Shown here one piece after another: positions 7,681-18,874 of a DNA stretch of 64,000 nt. How positions within the stretch are numbered: the stretch's first letter is position 1; the number at the start of each line of letters is the position of its first letter. Below the pieces are notes generated by a model, which had not been told where the DNA came from, ran no database searches, and was given only the letters and a program-made list of their open reading frames with translations. The translations under genes and the position numbers were made by a program. Source of the stretch: DASRHY01 sp046765875 (lineage in GTDB: Bacteria > Actinomycetota > Actinomycetes > Propionibacteriales > Kribbellaceae); contig JBKPSJ010000027.1 of assembly GCA_046765875.1 (NCBI GenBank), positions 1 through 64,000 of the forward strand, written 5' to 3'.

Positions 7681-8601
7681 TCAGCGTTGAGGCTGGAGCG
7701 GCGGGAATTGGCGGCCGGTGGACTCGCCTTGTTCGAAGATGTGGGCGGCCGGGCCGATGATGAGCGGGTCCGGGGCGCCGACGAGCTCGACGTCCTTGTC
7801 GACGTAGTCGTACAGGTTGAGCACGTGCCGCATCGCCTCGAGCCGGGCGCGCTTCTTGTCGTTGCTCTTGACCACCGTCCACGGTGCATGCTCGGTGTCG
7901 GTGTAGTGGAACATCGCCTCCTTGGCCTCGGTGTAGGCGTCCCACCTGTCCAGCGAGGCCAGGTCGGTCGGCGACAGTTTCCACTGCCGGACCGGGTCGA
8001 TCTGCCGGATCGTGAACCGGGTCCGCTGCTCGTTGCGCGACACCGAGAACCACAGCTTGACCAGCAGGATCCCGGACTCGATCAGCATCCGCTCGAACTC
8101 CGGTGCCTGCCGCATGAACTCCAGGTACTGCTCGTCGTCGCAGAAGCCCATCACCCGTTCCACGCCGGCGCGGTTGTACCAGGACCGGTCGAACAGGACC
8201 AGTTCGCCGGCGGCCGGGAGGTGGGCGACGTACCGCTGGAAGTACCACTGGCTGCTCTCGCGGTCCGAGGGCTTCTCCAGCGCGACGATCCGGGAGCCGC
8301 GCGGGTTGAGGTGCTCCATGAACCGCTTGATGGTGCCGCCCTTGCCGGCGGCGTCGCGCCCCTCGAACAGGATCACCAGGCGGCGCTTGGTCCGCTTGGC
8401 CCAGTACTGCAGTTTGAGGAGTTCGATCTGGAGCAGCCGCTTGTCGCGGTCGTAGATCTCCCGGGCCAGCCGTTCGCCGTACGGGTAGTCCTCGCGCCAG
8501 GTGTCGACCGGGGTGCCGTCGGCCCGGAGCAGCACCGGGTCGTCGTCCGCGTCGTCGAGGACGCGGAAGCCGAGTTCCTTGACCAGATCTGGCGTACTCA
8601 T
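7681..8601 (-). CDS. ppk2: Polyphosphate kinase 2 (class I PPK2)
   Basis: PPK2 enzymes transfer phosphate between polyphosphate and nucleoside diphosphates, class I mainly making NTP from NDP. The 306-residue single-domain protein has Walker A GRDAAGKGG at 81-89, the FDRSWYNRAGVE Walker-B/lid region at 137-148, and the conserved QIDPVRQWKLSP and DRWDAYTEAKEAMF segments. Length fits one-domain PPK2. Its ATG overlaps by 4 nt the stop of a 33-codon ORF with a strong ribosome site (8598-8699), suggesting coupled translation. It is divergent from clpB, so a link to stress physiology is possible. Confidence 0.93.
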   Translation of the reverse strand: MSTPDLVKELGFRVLDDADDDPVLLRADGTPVDTWREDYPYGERLAREIYDRDKRLLQIELLKLQYWAKRTKRRLVILFEGRDAAGKGGTIKRFMEHLNPRGSRIVALEKPSDRESSQWYFQRYVAHLPAAGELVLFDRSWYNRAGVERVMGFCDDEQYLEFMRQAPEFERMLIESGILLVKLWFSVSRNEQRTRFTIRQIDPVRQWKLSPTDLASLDRWDAYTEAKEAMFHYTDTEHAPWTVVKSNDKKRARLEAMRHVLNLYDYVDKDVELVGAPDPLIIGPAAHIFEQGESTGRQFPPLQPQR

Positions 8602-8699
8602 GCCGGTGACTGTGGCATCGGCTGGCGAACAACAGGCATCCGATCGGCCCGGCGATCGGCTCGGTCGCGGACGTCGGCGAGGTCGAGGGTGATGTTCAT
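8598..8699 (-). CDS. 33-residue ORF overlapping the ppk2 start
   Basis: ATG at 8699 follows GGGAGGG at about 6 nt spacing. The ORF encodes MNITLDLADVRDRADRRADR and 13 more residues, and its TGA overlaps the ppk2 ATG as ATGA. The peptide is charged and has no recognised family. The better ribosome site belongs to this ORF, not to ppk2, so it may act as a leader that sets ppk2 translation by reinitiation. Confidence 0.45.
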   Translation of the reverse strand: MNITLDLADVRDRADRRADRMPVVRQPMPQSPA

Positions 8700-8787
8700 G
8701 GAAGCCCTCCCGCCCGAGTGATACGCCAAGTCAACCACCGCTTGTGATGTCGCGGCACTGGTCGGGAACTCCACCAGTTCACCGAGA

Positions 8788-8808
8788 GTTGAGCGGAATG
8801 GACTCAAC
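8788..8808. promoter_or_regulatory. HspR operator (HAIR) of clpB
   Basis: GTTGAGC-N7-ACTCAAC, exact spacer, 60 bp before the clpB ATG. It lies between divergent clpB and ppk2, so HspR could in principle affect both. Confidence 0.85.
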
Positions 8809-8867
8809 TTTCGGTACGTTGGACTCTGTCGACGTTGTAAGCGAATGAAAGGGCTGGGTAACACCAG

Positions 8868-11456
<2,589 letters not shown>

Positions 11457-11562
11457 CCGCGGGCGGGGCATGACCCGACCCGCACGGGAGCGCGAGATCG
11501 GAGAGGTTCCATTGGATCGCTACGCCCAAGAAACGGGCGATGACCCGCAAAGGTGCATTCGA

Positions 11563-11700
11563 TCACTTACCTGCGTTCAGCTCCTGGACACGCTGTCGGA
11601 CTTGGCTGGCCACTTGCTCGAAGACGTCGAGCAGAGGCGGGAAGGCGGCACCTATCTTTGCCCGCGCCGTTGCTTTCGCAGCAGTACCTGCCCACCAGCC
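11563..11700 (-). pseudogene. Possible orphan C-terminal gene fragment
   Basis: On the minus strand a coherent helical sequence (AAFPPLLDVFEQVASQVRQR, then VQELNAGK) ends at a TGA (11563-11565) and is followed 20-odd nt later by a small hairpin (CGCCC / GGGCG, 11523-11539). No start codon exists upstream, where the frame runs into the antisense of the next gene. Early codons use unusually many A/T third positions for this genome. It may be the tail of a gene truncated by recombination; it could also be chance. Confidence 0.3.
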
Positions 11701-12086
11701 CGTCCGGGCGGCCGGGGTCGGTGACGGCGGCCGGTGTGCTGGCGATGATCCTCGGCGTGATCGGGACGTTGTCCGGGCTCATCCTGGTCGTCACCGCCGG
11801 CACCGCCGAGTTCCGGCGGGACGCCGGCGAGGACCCCGGTACGTTGCGCGTGATCGGCGCGGTCAGCCTGGCCGTGTGCATGTTCATGGTCGTGAGCGGG
11901 CGGCTCGCGCTCAAGGGCCGAGGCCGGGCCCGGTGGGTGCTGACAGTGCTGTTCGGTCTCGGCGTCGTGGTCGGCATCCTCGGCGGGATGACGGCCGAGT
12001 CGATCGGCGGAACGGTGATCTGCGCGCTGGTCGTGGTCATGCTCTGGACCCCGAGGTCGCGGCGGTGGTTCGCGGCGGCCAGGTAG
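11658..12086 (+). CDS. Small membrane protein, start uncertain
   Basis: The conserved-looking part begins QQYLPTSPSGRPGSVTAAGV and contains four hydrophobic segments (about 11730-11800, 11840-11900, 11935-11990, 12000-12050), ending SRRWFAAAR. Proline-rich tails before RPGSVTAA are common in small actinobacterial membrane proteins of unknown role. The start is unclear: TTG 11658, GTG 11721 and ATG 11553 are all in frame and none has a good ribosome site. The 5' end may have been damaged (see the orphan fragment). The next gene encodes a similar protein. Confidence 0.5.
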   Translation: MPAPLLSQQYLPTSPSGRPGSVTAAGVLAMILGVIGTLSGLILVVTAGTAEFRRDAGEDPGTLRVIGAVSLAVCMFMVVSGRLALKGRGRARWVLTVLFGLGVVVGILGGMTAESIGGTVICALVVVMLWTPRSRRWFAAAR

Positions 12087-12117
12087 GGCGTAACCAGGGG
12101 TCTGCGATCATCGGGAC

Positions 12118-12549
12118 GTGACTGAGCAGGACCCCGGGCCGTACCAGCTGCCGTTCGGGCAGGCGCAGGTACCGGTGGCGCGACCGTGGCAGGTGACGGT
12201 CGCGGCGCTGATCGGGTTCGGGCTCAGCGGGTTGTGCATATTGCTCAGCATCGCGGTGCTGACGATCGGCGGCGGCTCGATCAGCGAGCAGCTGACCGGA
12301 TCGGCGGACGCATCCGGAGCGGTCGTGTTCGCCGGTTTGCTGTCCGCCGCGATGTACCTGGTGCCGGCCGTGTTCCTGCTGCAGCGCAAGGGCTGGGCGC
12401 GGATCGTGATGCTCGCGGTGGCGGTGGTGGGTATCGCGGGCGGGTTGTTGTCGTTGCCGGGTGGCATCCTCGGAACGGCCGTGCACGGCTTACTGCTGGT
12501 GACGATGCTGCAGCAGCCGACCCGGGACTGGTTCGGAGCCAGACGCTGA
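12118..12549 (+). CDS. Small four-helix membrane protein
   Basis: This 143-residue protein starts at GTG 12118 and has a short polar N-terminus (TEQDPGPYQLPF), then four predicted membrane helices (about 26-50, 68-90, 95-112, 115-132) and a tail QQPTRDWFGARR. Layout and tail match the preceding gene (both end near RxWFxAxR), so the two are probably diverged paralogues in one unit. Function is unknown. Confidence 0.65.
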   Translation: MTEQDPGPYQLPFGQAQVPVARPWQVTVAALIGFGLSGLCILLSIAVLTIGGGSISEQLTGSADASGAVVFAGLLSAAMYLVPAVFLLQRKGWARIVMLAVAVVGIAGGLLSLPGGILGTAVHGLLLVTMLQQPTRDWFGARR

Positions 12550-12552
12550 TGC

Positions 12553-13707
12553 TCAGCTGAGCTTGGACAGCCGGTCCAGTGCCTCCTGGAGCACCGGCTC
12601 CTGCTTGCAGAACGCCCACCGCACCAGCGGCCGGCCCGCCTCGACGTTGTCGTAGAACACCTGGTGCGGGATGGCGACGACACCGCATCGTTCCGGCAGC
12701 ATCCGGCAGAACTCGATCCCGTCGTCGAACCCGAGTGGCCGTACGTCGGTGGTGACGAAGTACGTCGCCTGCGGAACATGCACGCCGAACCCGAGCTCGG
12801 TCAGCCCGGCGCAGAGTAGGTCCCGCTTGTGCTGCAGCGACGACCGCAGCTCCTCGTAGTAGTCGTTGCCCAGGGCAAGCGCTGTCGCGACGGCCGGCTG
12901 GAACGGCGCTCCGGAGGTGTACGTCAGGAACTGCTTGGTCGTGGTCACCGCCGTCACCACCTCCGGCGCACCTGTGACCCAGCCGATCTTCCAGCCGGTG
13001 ACCGAGAACGTCTTGCCGGCGCTGCTGATGCTGACCGTACGCTCGGCCATCCCGTCGTACGCCGACAGTGGCTTATGCGCGACTCCGTCGAACGTCAGGT
13101 GCTCGTACACCTCGTCGGTGATCACGACCAGGTCGTGCTCGATCGCGACGTCTGCGATCACGCGCAGTTCGTCGTCGTTCAGCACCGTGCCGGTCGGGTT
13201 GTGCGGCGAGTTGATCAGCAACACGGTCGTCTTGTCGGTCACCGCGGCGAGCAGGGCATCGACGTCGAGCCGGAAGTCCGGCGAATGCAGCGTAACCGGC
13301 ACCCGCTTGCCGCCGGCCATCGCGATACAGGCGGCGTACGAGTCGTAGTAGGGCTCCAGCGCGACCACTTCGTCACCGGACTCGACGTATGCGAGCAGCG
13401 CGGACGCGACCGCCTCGGTCGCACCGGTGGTGACCAGCACCTGCGTGTCCGGGTCGAGCTCGATCCCGTAGAACCGGCGCTGGTGGTCCGCGATCGCCGT
13501 GCGCAGGGCCGGTACGCCGCGACCCGGCGGGTACTGGTTCACCCCGGACCGGATCGCGGCGATCGCGTCCTCCAGCAGCGAGTCCGGCCCGTCGCGGTCC
13601 GGGAACCCCTGGCCGAGGTTGACCGAGCCGGTCCGCACGGCGAGCGCGGACATCTCCGCGAAGATGGTGGTGCCGAGGCCCTGCAACCGGTGCACAAGCT
13701 GTCGCAT
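12553..13707 (-). CDS. Class I PLP-dependent aminotransferase
   Basis: A 384-residue fold-type I aminotransferase. Visible are LGQGFPD near the N-terminus, the NSPHNPTG segment at 166-173, TDEVYEHL (198-205), and SSAGKTFSVTGWK with the Schiff-base Lys at 232. The GQGFPD start and overall layout resemble kynurenine-oxoglutarate transaminase / N-succinyldiaminopimelate aminotransferase (DapC-like) enzymes, so either methionine/kynurenine-type or lysine-pathway specificity is possible. It stands alone after the terminator of plc. Confidence 0.85.
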   Translation of the reverse strand: MRQLVHRLQGLGTTIFAEMSALAVRTGSVNLGQGFPDRDGPDSLLEDAIAAIRSGVNQYPPGRGVPALRTAIADHQRRFYGIELDPDTQVLVTTGATEAVASALLAYVESGDEVVALEPYYDSYAACIAMAGGKRVPVTLHSPDFRLDVDALLAAVTDKTTVLLINSPHNPTGTVLNDDELRVIADVAIEHDLVVITDEVYEHLTFDGVAHKPLSAYDGMAERTVSISSAGKTFSVTGWKIGWVTGAPEVVTAVTTTKQFLTYTSGAPFQPAVATALALGNDYYEELRSSLQHKRDLLCAGLTELGFGVHVPQATYFVTTDVRPLGFDDGIEFCRMLPERCGVVAIPHQVFYDNVEAGRPLVRWAFCKQEPVLQEALDRLSKLS

Positions 13708-13762
13708 GACCCCGACCCTACGACGCGTCGTCCCGCGGCCCCTGGCCCGGATGACGCGAAAG

Positions 13763-13800
13763 CGGCCCGGATGACGAGTTGCAGCACGTCATCCGGGCCG
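13763..13800 (-). terminator. Hairpin terminator of the phospholipase C gene
   Basis: A perfect 14-bp stem (13763-13776 and 13787-13800, CGGCCCGGATGACG type) with a 10-nt loop lies 28 bp after the minus-strand plc stop. A direct copy of the left arm sits at 13744-13756. Confidence 0.7.
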
Positions 13801-13827
13801 GTTGCAGGTCAGTCGCGACGAAGCGCG

Positions 13828-15858
13828 TCAGTCGGTGGCGATGCCGGGGTCGCTGAGACCGGGGAGGCCGGTCTCGACGTAGCCGGCCAGCCGGCGCAGC
13901 CAGTCGCTGTCGTGGTCCGAGCTGGCCATGAGGTCGTACCAATGGTCGCTGCCGCCGAGGTCGACCGTGTGCGCGACGGACTGTCCGGGCTTGACGGTGA
14001 AGGTGCGCTTACGGCCGCGATAGGCGCTGGTCAGCGTGAGCCTGACGGTCTGCGCAGTGGCGTTCGACAGCACCAGGTGCAGGTCGCCGGACGAGTCGTG
14101 CCGCGCGGTCACCTCCGGGCCGGTGCCGTGGCCGGCGAAAGCGCGGGTGAAGCCGTTCGGCCCGGTCACCGTCAGGTCGTAGTTGGTGCCGTTCCACGTG
14201 TCGGAGACCTGCTTGCCCGCCTCGGTGGTGTACGTCCACGGGCCATCGTCGCGCTTCGCCGCGGTGACGTAGAACGCGCCGCCCGCGTGCTTGCCGGTCG
14301 CGAAGGTGAGCTCGACGCCGGAGGACGAGGCCTCGGCGTCGACCGAGGGCGCGTACGCCAGCGGCCGGGTACGCCGCCGGCCACGCTCCTGCTTGGGCAC
14401 CATCGGGTCGGCCGGCACCGCCGGGATGTAGTCGTCGTGGCGCTCGCGGTCCGGCGGCTGGTAGCCGTCGGTGTCCGGCAGTGACACGGGGCGGCTGTCG
14501 CTGCGGGTGAAGTCGAACGCGCTGGTCAGGTCGCCGCAGACGGCCCGCCGCCACGGCGAGATGTGCGGCTCGATCACGCCGAACCGCCGCTCCATGAACC
14601 GGATCACCGAGGTGTGGTCCAGGGTCTCGGAGCAGACGTACCCGCCCTTGCTCCACGGCGAGATCACGATCATCGGCACCCGCTGGCCGAGTCCGTACGC
14701 ACCGGCGGCGCGGTTCGTGTCACCGGCGTACAGGTCCGGCCCGACGGCGACGGTCGAGCGGCCCTGTGCGGCCGACATCGGCGGGTACGGCGGTACGAGG
14801 TGGTCGAAGAAGCCGTCGTTCTCGTCGTAGTTGACCAACAGTGCGGTCTTGCTCCACACCTCCGGGTTCGACGTGAGCGCGTCGAGCACCTGCGAGATGT
14901 ACCAGGCGCCGTAGTTCGCCGGCCAGTTCGGGTGCTCGGTGAACGCCTCAGGCGCGGCGATCCAGGAGATCTGCGGGAGCCGGTCCGCGGCCACGTCGGC
15001 ACGCAGGATGTCGAAGAACCCGTCGCCGTTCTTGGCCGTCGTACCGGTGCGGGCCTTGTCGTACAGCGGATTGCCGGGAGTGGCGTTGCGGTAGTTGTTG
15101 AAGTAGAGCAACGAGTTGTCGCCGTAGTTGCCGATGTACGCGTCTCCGGTCCAGCCCCAGAAGCCGGGCCCGTCGAGCCCGTCGCCGGAGTCCTGGTAGA
15201 TCTTCCAGGAGATGCCGGCCTGCTCCAGTCGTTCCGGGTACGTCATCCACCCGTAGCCGACCTCGTCGTTGCCGAGCACAGGCCCGCCGCCGACGCCGTC
15301 GTTGCCGGTGTACCCGGTCCACATGTAGTAGCGGTTCGGGTCGGTCGAACCCATGAACGAGCAGTAGTACGCGTCACAGATCGTGAACGCGTCGGCGAGC
15401 GCGTAGTGGAACGGGATGTCCTCGCGGGTCAGGTACGCCATCGTGGTCGACCCCTTCGCTGGGATCCACTGGTCGTACCGGCCGTCGTTGAAGGCCTCGT
15501 GGGCGTCCGGCCAGCTGTGCGGCAGGTCCTGGATGAACGCCAGGCCCAGGTCGTCGGCGTCCGGCCGGAACGGCAGCACCTCACGGTTGCCGTCGGATTG
15601 GTGCCACACGGTCTTGCCGTTGGGCAGCGAGGTCGGGCGCGGATCGCCGAATCCGCGTACGCCCCGCAGCGTGCCGAAGTAGTGGTCGAACGAACGGTTC
15701 TCCTGCATCAGAACGACGATGTGCTCGACGTCGCGGATGGTCCCGGTGCGATGCCGGGCCGGGATCGCGGCGGCGCGGGCGATGCTGTCGGACATGGCGG
15801 TGAACGACGCGGCGGCGCCGGCGAGCTGAAGGAACCGGCGGCGATTGACCTCGGGCAT
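13828..15858 (-). CDS. Tat-exported phosphocholine-specific phospholipase C
   Basis: It cleaves phospholipid head groups outside the cell. The 676-residue product has a twin-arginine signal (NRRRFLQLAGAAASF, residues 5-19), the phosphoesterase core beginning IVVLMQENRSFDHYFGTLRG, and GSTDPNRYYMWTG, YDENDGFFDHL and DHTSVIRFMERRFG motifs of the acid-phosphatase-like PLC family. Two C-terminal beta domains follow (about 500-650). Start ATG 15858 has AGAGG 8 nt upstream; GTG 15867 is an alternative. Divergent from the SDR gene. Confidence 0.93.
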   Translation of the reverse strand: MPEVNRRRFLQLAGAAASFTAMSDSIARAAAIPARHRTGTIRDVEHIVVLMQENRSFDHYFGTLRGVRGFGDPRPTSLPNGKTVWHQSDGNREVLPFRPDADDLGLAFIQDLPHSWPDAHEAFNDGRYDQWIPAKGSTTMAYLTREDIPFHYALADAFTICDAYYCSFMGSTDPNRYYMWTGYTGNDGVGGGPVLGNDEVGYGWMTYPERLEQAGISWKIYQDSGDGLDGPGFWGWTGDAYIGNYGDNSLLYFNNYRNATPGNPLYDKARTGTTAKNGDGFFDILRADVAADRLPQISWIAAPEAFTEHPNWPANYGAWYISQVLDALTSNPEVWSKTALLVNYDENDGFFDHLVPPYPPMSAAQGRSTVAVGPDLYAGDTNRAAGAYGLGQRVPMIVISPWSKGGYVCSETLDHTSVIRFMERRFGVIEPHISPWRRAVCGDLTSAFDFTRSDSRPVSLPDTDGYQPPDRERHDDYIPAVPADPMVPKQERGRRRTRPLAYAPSVDAEASSSGVELTFATGKHAGGAFYVTAAKRDDGPWTYTTEAGKQVSDTWNGTNYDLTVTGPNGFTRAFAGHGTGPEVTARHDSSGDLHLVLSNATAQTVRLTLTSAYRGRKRTFTVKPGQSVAHTVDLGGSDHWYDLMASSDHDSDWLRRLAGYVETGLPGLSDPGIATD

Positions 15859-15959
15859 GGCGTGCACCTCTCAGCGGGCGGGGACACGAGCCTGCCCAGA
15901 ACACCGCCGGGACCCGACGGGCGCGTAGCGCTGAAGTGAAATCGCGTCGAACTGCCAGG

Positions 15960-15965
15960 TAGCGT
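15960..15965 (+). promoter_or_regulatory. -10 element TAGCGT, leaderless promoter of the SDR gene
   Basis: TAGCGT lies 7 nt before ATG 15973, with no ribosome site between. Confidence 0.5.
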
Positions 15966-15972
15966 CTCAGGC

Positions 15973-16740
15973 ATGGCGACTGCGTTGATCACGGGTGCGA
16001 CGGCTGGACTGGGACGGGCGTTCGCGGACAAGCTGGCCGCGGAGCGGCACGACCTGGTGCTGGTGGCCCGCGACGAGGCCCGGCTGGCGAAGGTCGCCGA
16101 CGAGGTCGGGACCCGGTACGGCGTCTCGTGCGAGGTACTGCCGGCCGACCTGCTCGACGACGAGCAGCGCGGCCGGGTCGAGGAGCGGGTCGCGGACTCG
16201 GTCGACGTACTGGTGAACAACGCCGGGTTCGGCCAGCGCAAGGCGTTCTGGGACACCACGGTCGAGGAGCAGGAGCGCCAACTCGACCTGCTGGTCCGGG
16301 TTGTGCTGCGGCTCACCCATGCCGCGGTCGGGCCGATGATGGAGCGGCACGCCGGCGCGATCGTGAACGTGTCGTCGACCGCAGGTTTCGCGCACCGCGG
16401 GCCGTACAGCGCGCACAAGGCCTGGGTCACCAACTTCTCCGAGGGCCTGGCGATGGAGTTGCGCCCGCAAGGCGTGCGGGTGATGGCGCTCTGCCCGGGG
16501 TGGGTGCGCACCGAGTTCCACCAGCGGATGGGCGCGGATATGTCCTCGGTGCCGTCGTTCATGTGGCTGAACGCGCCCGAGGTCGCCACGGAGGCCTGGA
16601 ACGACCTGCGCAAGGGCAAGTCGCTGTCGATCCCGAGCCTGCGGTACAAGGTGCTGATCGGTGCGTCGAAGATCACCCCCCGTACGGTCGTCGATCGAGT
16701 CTCGAAGATCGGCCTCGACCGCATGCGCCGCACCCGCTAA
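15973..16740 (+). CDS. Short-chain dehydrogenase/reductase
   Basis: A classical SDR of 255 residues: cofactor loop TGATAGLG (7-14), NNAG at 82-85, catalytic Ser134, Tyr145 and Lys149 (SS...YSAHK), and the CPGWVRTEF segment after the sixth strand. The substrate is unknown; the C-terminal extension with KVLIGASKITPRTVVDR is typical of the DltE-like subgroup. It converges with the MFS gene and the two stop codons overlap (16737-16740). Confidence 0.9.
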   Translation: MATALITGATAGLGRAFADKLAAERHDLVLVARDEARLAKVADEVGTRYGVSCEVLPADLLDDEQRGRVEERVADSVDVLVNNAGFGQRKAFWDTTVEEQERQLDLLVRVVLRLTHAAVGPMMERHAGAIVNVSSTAGFAHRGPYSAHKAWVTNFSEGLAMELRPQGVRVMALCPGWVRTEFHQRMGADMSSVPSFMWLNAPEVATEAWNDLRKGKSLSIPSLRYKVLIGASKITPRTVVDRVSKIGLDRMRRTR

Positions 16741-17987
16741 CGCCGGAGCAGTGCCGCCAGTACGCCCCGCCGAGCCAGCGCCGGCAGACACAACACGGTT
16801 CCCAGTGCGCCGACCCATACCGTCCCGGCCAGACCGATCGCCGCGGTCGTGCCGGCCGCGAGCAGGGCTCCGAGCGCGACCGCGCCGGCGAGCAGGAACC
16901 GCTGCACACCGTTGGTGCGGCCGAGCAGTTCCGGTGGGGTGACGGTTTGCCGGACGGTCACCGAGGTCGGGCTGAACGCACCCTCGCCGATGCAGTGCAC
17001 GATGCTGCCGAGGACCAGTCCGGCCGCGCCGCGACCGCCGCCGAGTGAACCGAAGGCGGGCATCGCCACGATCCCGGTCACCGAGATCGTCGCCGCCAGC
17101 ATCAGTGCCCGCGGCGGACCGAGGCGGTCGGCCAGCCGGGTCGAGACCAGGTTGCCGATCGGGTAGCCCGCCGCGGCCGCGCCGATCACGATGCCGATCC
17201 ACTGCGGCGACAGGTGCAGCACGTTGCGCAGGTACAGCACCAGGCTGGTCTCGACCATGCTCAGGAAGATCACGTACGTCGTACCGCAGGCCAGTACCGG
17301 CTGCAGCACCGGATGCGATGCGGCGAACCGCAGCCCGTCCGCGATCTCCCGGCGCATCCGCGCCGACCGATCGTTGTCGTGGACCGGCTCACGATGCCGC
17401 ACCAGGGCAAGTGACAGCACGGATGCCGCGAAGCTGGCCGTGTTCACGGCCACCGCGCCGACGGCGCCGACCAGCGCGATCACCGGTCCGGCGAGCATCG
17501 GCCCGACCGCTTTCGACGCCGACTCCGACAGCGCCAGCCGGGTGTTGCCGCGCTGCAGGTCGGTGGTCGCCGGGAACAGGCTCGGCAGGTACGACGTGTA
17601 CGCGACCTGGAAGAACACGACCGCCGAACCGCTCACAGCGATCAGGACGACCAGCACGCCGAACCCGAGCCGGCCGGTCGCGGCCAGTACTGCGATCGTC
17701 GCGAACGAGACCAGTTGCACGCCATCGGCGATCATCATCGTCGTACGCCGCGGCCAGCGGTCCACCAGCGCGCCGGCCGGCAGTCCGAGCGGCAGGAACG
17801 GCAGGAAGAGGGCGAAGTTCAGCAACGCCGCGGTCGCCGGCGAGACACCGAGCAGAGTCACCGCGAGCAACGGCAGCGTCAGCACCAGGAACTGGTCGCC
17901 GAGCAGGCTGAGCGACTGGCCGGTCCAGAGCAGGCCGAAGTCACGCCGGGCCGAGACCGGACCGGCTGGCAAGATCGTCGAGGTCAC
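16737..17987 (-). CDS. MFS transporter (DHA3-like exporter)
   Basis: A 416-residue major facilitator with about 12 hydrophobic segments, the loop 2-3 motif GALVDRWPRRTTM, and a second-half equivalent STRLADRLGPPRALM. The N-terminal FGLLWTGQSLSLLGDQFLVL is characteristic of the EntS/MefA-like DHA3 group, which export siderophores or macrolides, but the substrate cannot be read from sequence. It stands between the SDR and an aldo/keto reductase with no regulator beside it. Confidence 0.88.
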   Translation of the reverse strand: MTSTILPAGPVSARRDFGLLWTGQSLSLLGDQFLVLTLPLLAVTLLGVSPATAALLNFALFLPFLPLGLPAGALVDRWPRRTTMMIADGVQLVSFATIAVLAATGRLGFGVLVVLIAVSGSAVVFFQVAYTSYLPSLFPATTDLQRGNTRLALSESASKAVGPMLAGPVIALVGAVGAVAVNTASFAASVLSLALVRHREPVHDNDRSARMRREIADGLRFAASHPVLQPVLACGTTYVIFLSMVETSLVLYLRNVLHLSPQWIGIVIGAAAAGYPIGNLVSTRLADRLGPPRALMLAATISVTGIVAMPAFGSLGGGRGAAGLVLGSIVHCIGEGAFSPTSVTVRQTVTPPELLGRTNGVQRFLLAGAVALGALLAAGTTAAIGLAGTVWVGALGTVLCLPALARRGVLAALLRR

Positions 17988-18023
17988 GACCGTTGAACGG
18001 CCATGACCCCATCGGTGTGAGGG

Positions 18024-18815
18024 CTAGGTCCGTTCGAGGTCGGCGATGGCGGCCATGTCGTCGTTGTCGAGCTTGAAGTCGAACACGTCGGCGTTCTCGG
18101 CGATCCGCGCAGGTGTCTTCGACTTCGGGATCACCACATTGCCGAGCTGGATGTGCCAGCGCAGCACCACCTGCGCCGCGGTCCGGCCGTGCTTGGCGGC
18201 CACCTTCTGCAGCGTCTCGTCGTTCAGCAGAGCGCCCTGATCGAGGGGGCTGTACGCCTCGGTGACGATGTCGTTCTCGGCGTGGAAGCCGCGCAGCTCG
18301 TCCTGCGGCCGGCGCGGGTGCAGCTCGATCTGGTTGATCACCGGCCGCACGCTGGTCTCGTCGAACAGCCGCTGCAACTGCCTGACCCCGAAGTTGGACA
18401 CTCCGATCGCACGGGCCCGGCCGTCGGCGTACAACTTCTCGAACGCGCGCCAGCTGTCGACGTACCGGTCCTGGCGGGCGGCCGGCCAGTGGATCAGGTA
18501 CAGGTCGATCTGCTCCAGCCCGAGCCGGGCCGCGCTGGCGTCGAAGGCGCGCAGCGTCCGGTCGTACCCCTGGTCGTTGTTCCAGACCTTGGTGGTGACG
18601 AAGATCTCATCCCGCGGCAACCCGGAGGCGGCGACAGCACGGCCGACACCCCGTTCGTTTCCGTAGATCCGGGCGGTGTCGATGTGCCGGTAACCGGCAT
18701 CGAACGCGACCGCGACCGCGTCGGCGACGGCTGAATCGTCGATCTGCCACACGCCCAGTCCGAGCTGTGGGATGTCGACGCCGTTATCGAGGCTGATCGC
18801 CGGGACAGTGCTCAT
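18024..18815 (-). CDS. Aldo/keto reductase
   Basis: A 263-residue NADPH-dependent AKR, close in layout to 2,5-diketo-D-gluconate reductases. The catalytic tetrad is intact: Asp46, Tyr51 (DTARIYGNE), Lys76 (VTTKVW) and His109 (YLIHWP). VIPKSKTPARIAENADVFDF supplies the NADPH phosphate-binding loop. Natural substrate unknown. Confidence 0.92.
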   Translation of the reverse strand: MSTVPAISLDNGVDIPQLGLGVWQIDDSAVADAVAVAFDAGYRHIDTARIYGNERGVGRAVAASGLPRDEIFVTTKVWNNDQGYDRTLRAFDASAARLGLEQIDLYLIHWPAARQDRYVDSWRAFEKLYADGRARAIGVSNFGVRQLQRLFDETSVRPVINQIELHPRRPQDELRGFHAENDIVTEAYSPLDQGALLNDETLQKVAAKHGRTAAQVVLRWHIQLGNVVIPKSKTPARIAENADVFDFKLDNDDMAAIADLERT

Positions 18816-18874
18816 GCCTCTATCTCACGGGTTACCGGCCGGTCCGCGAAAGGCATGCAGGTGTGAGAACTGCC

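Noticed and set aside
11470..11724. 84-codon plus-strand frame after clpB
   Set aside because: No ribosome site, no family, and composition unlike neighbours; may reflect the junction described in findings.
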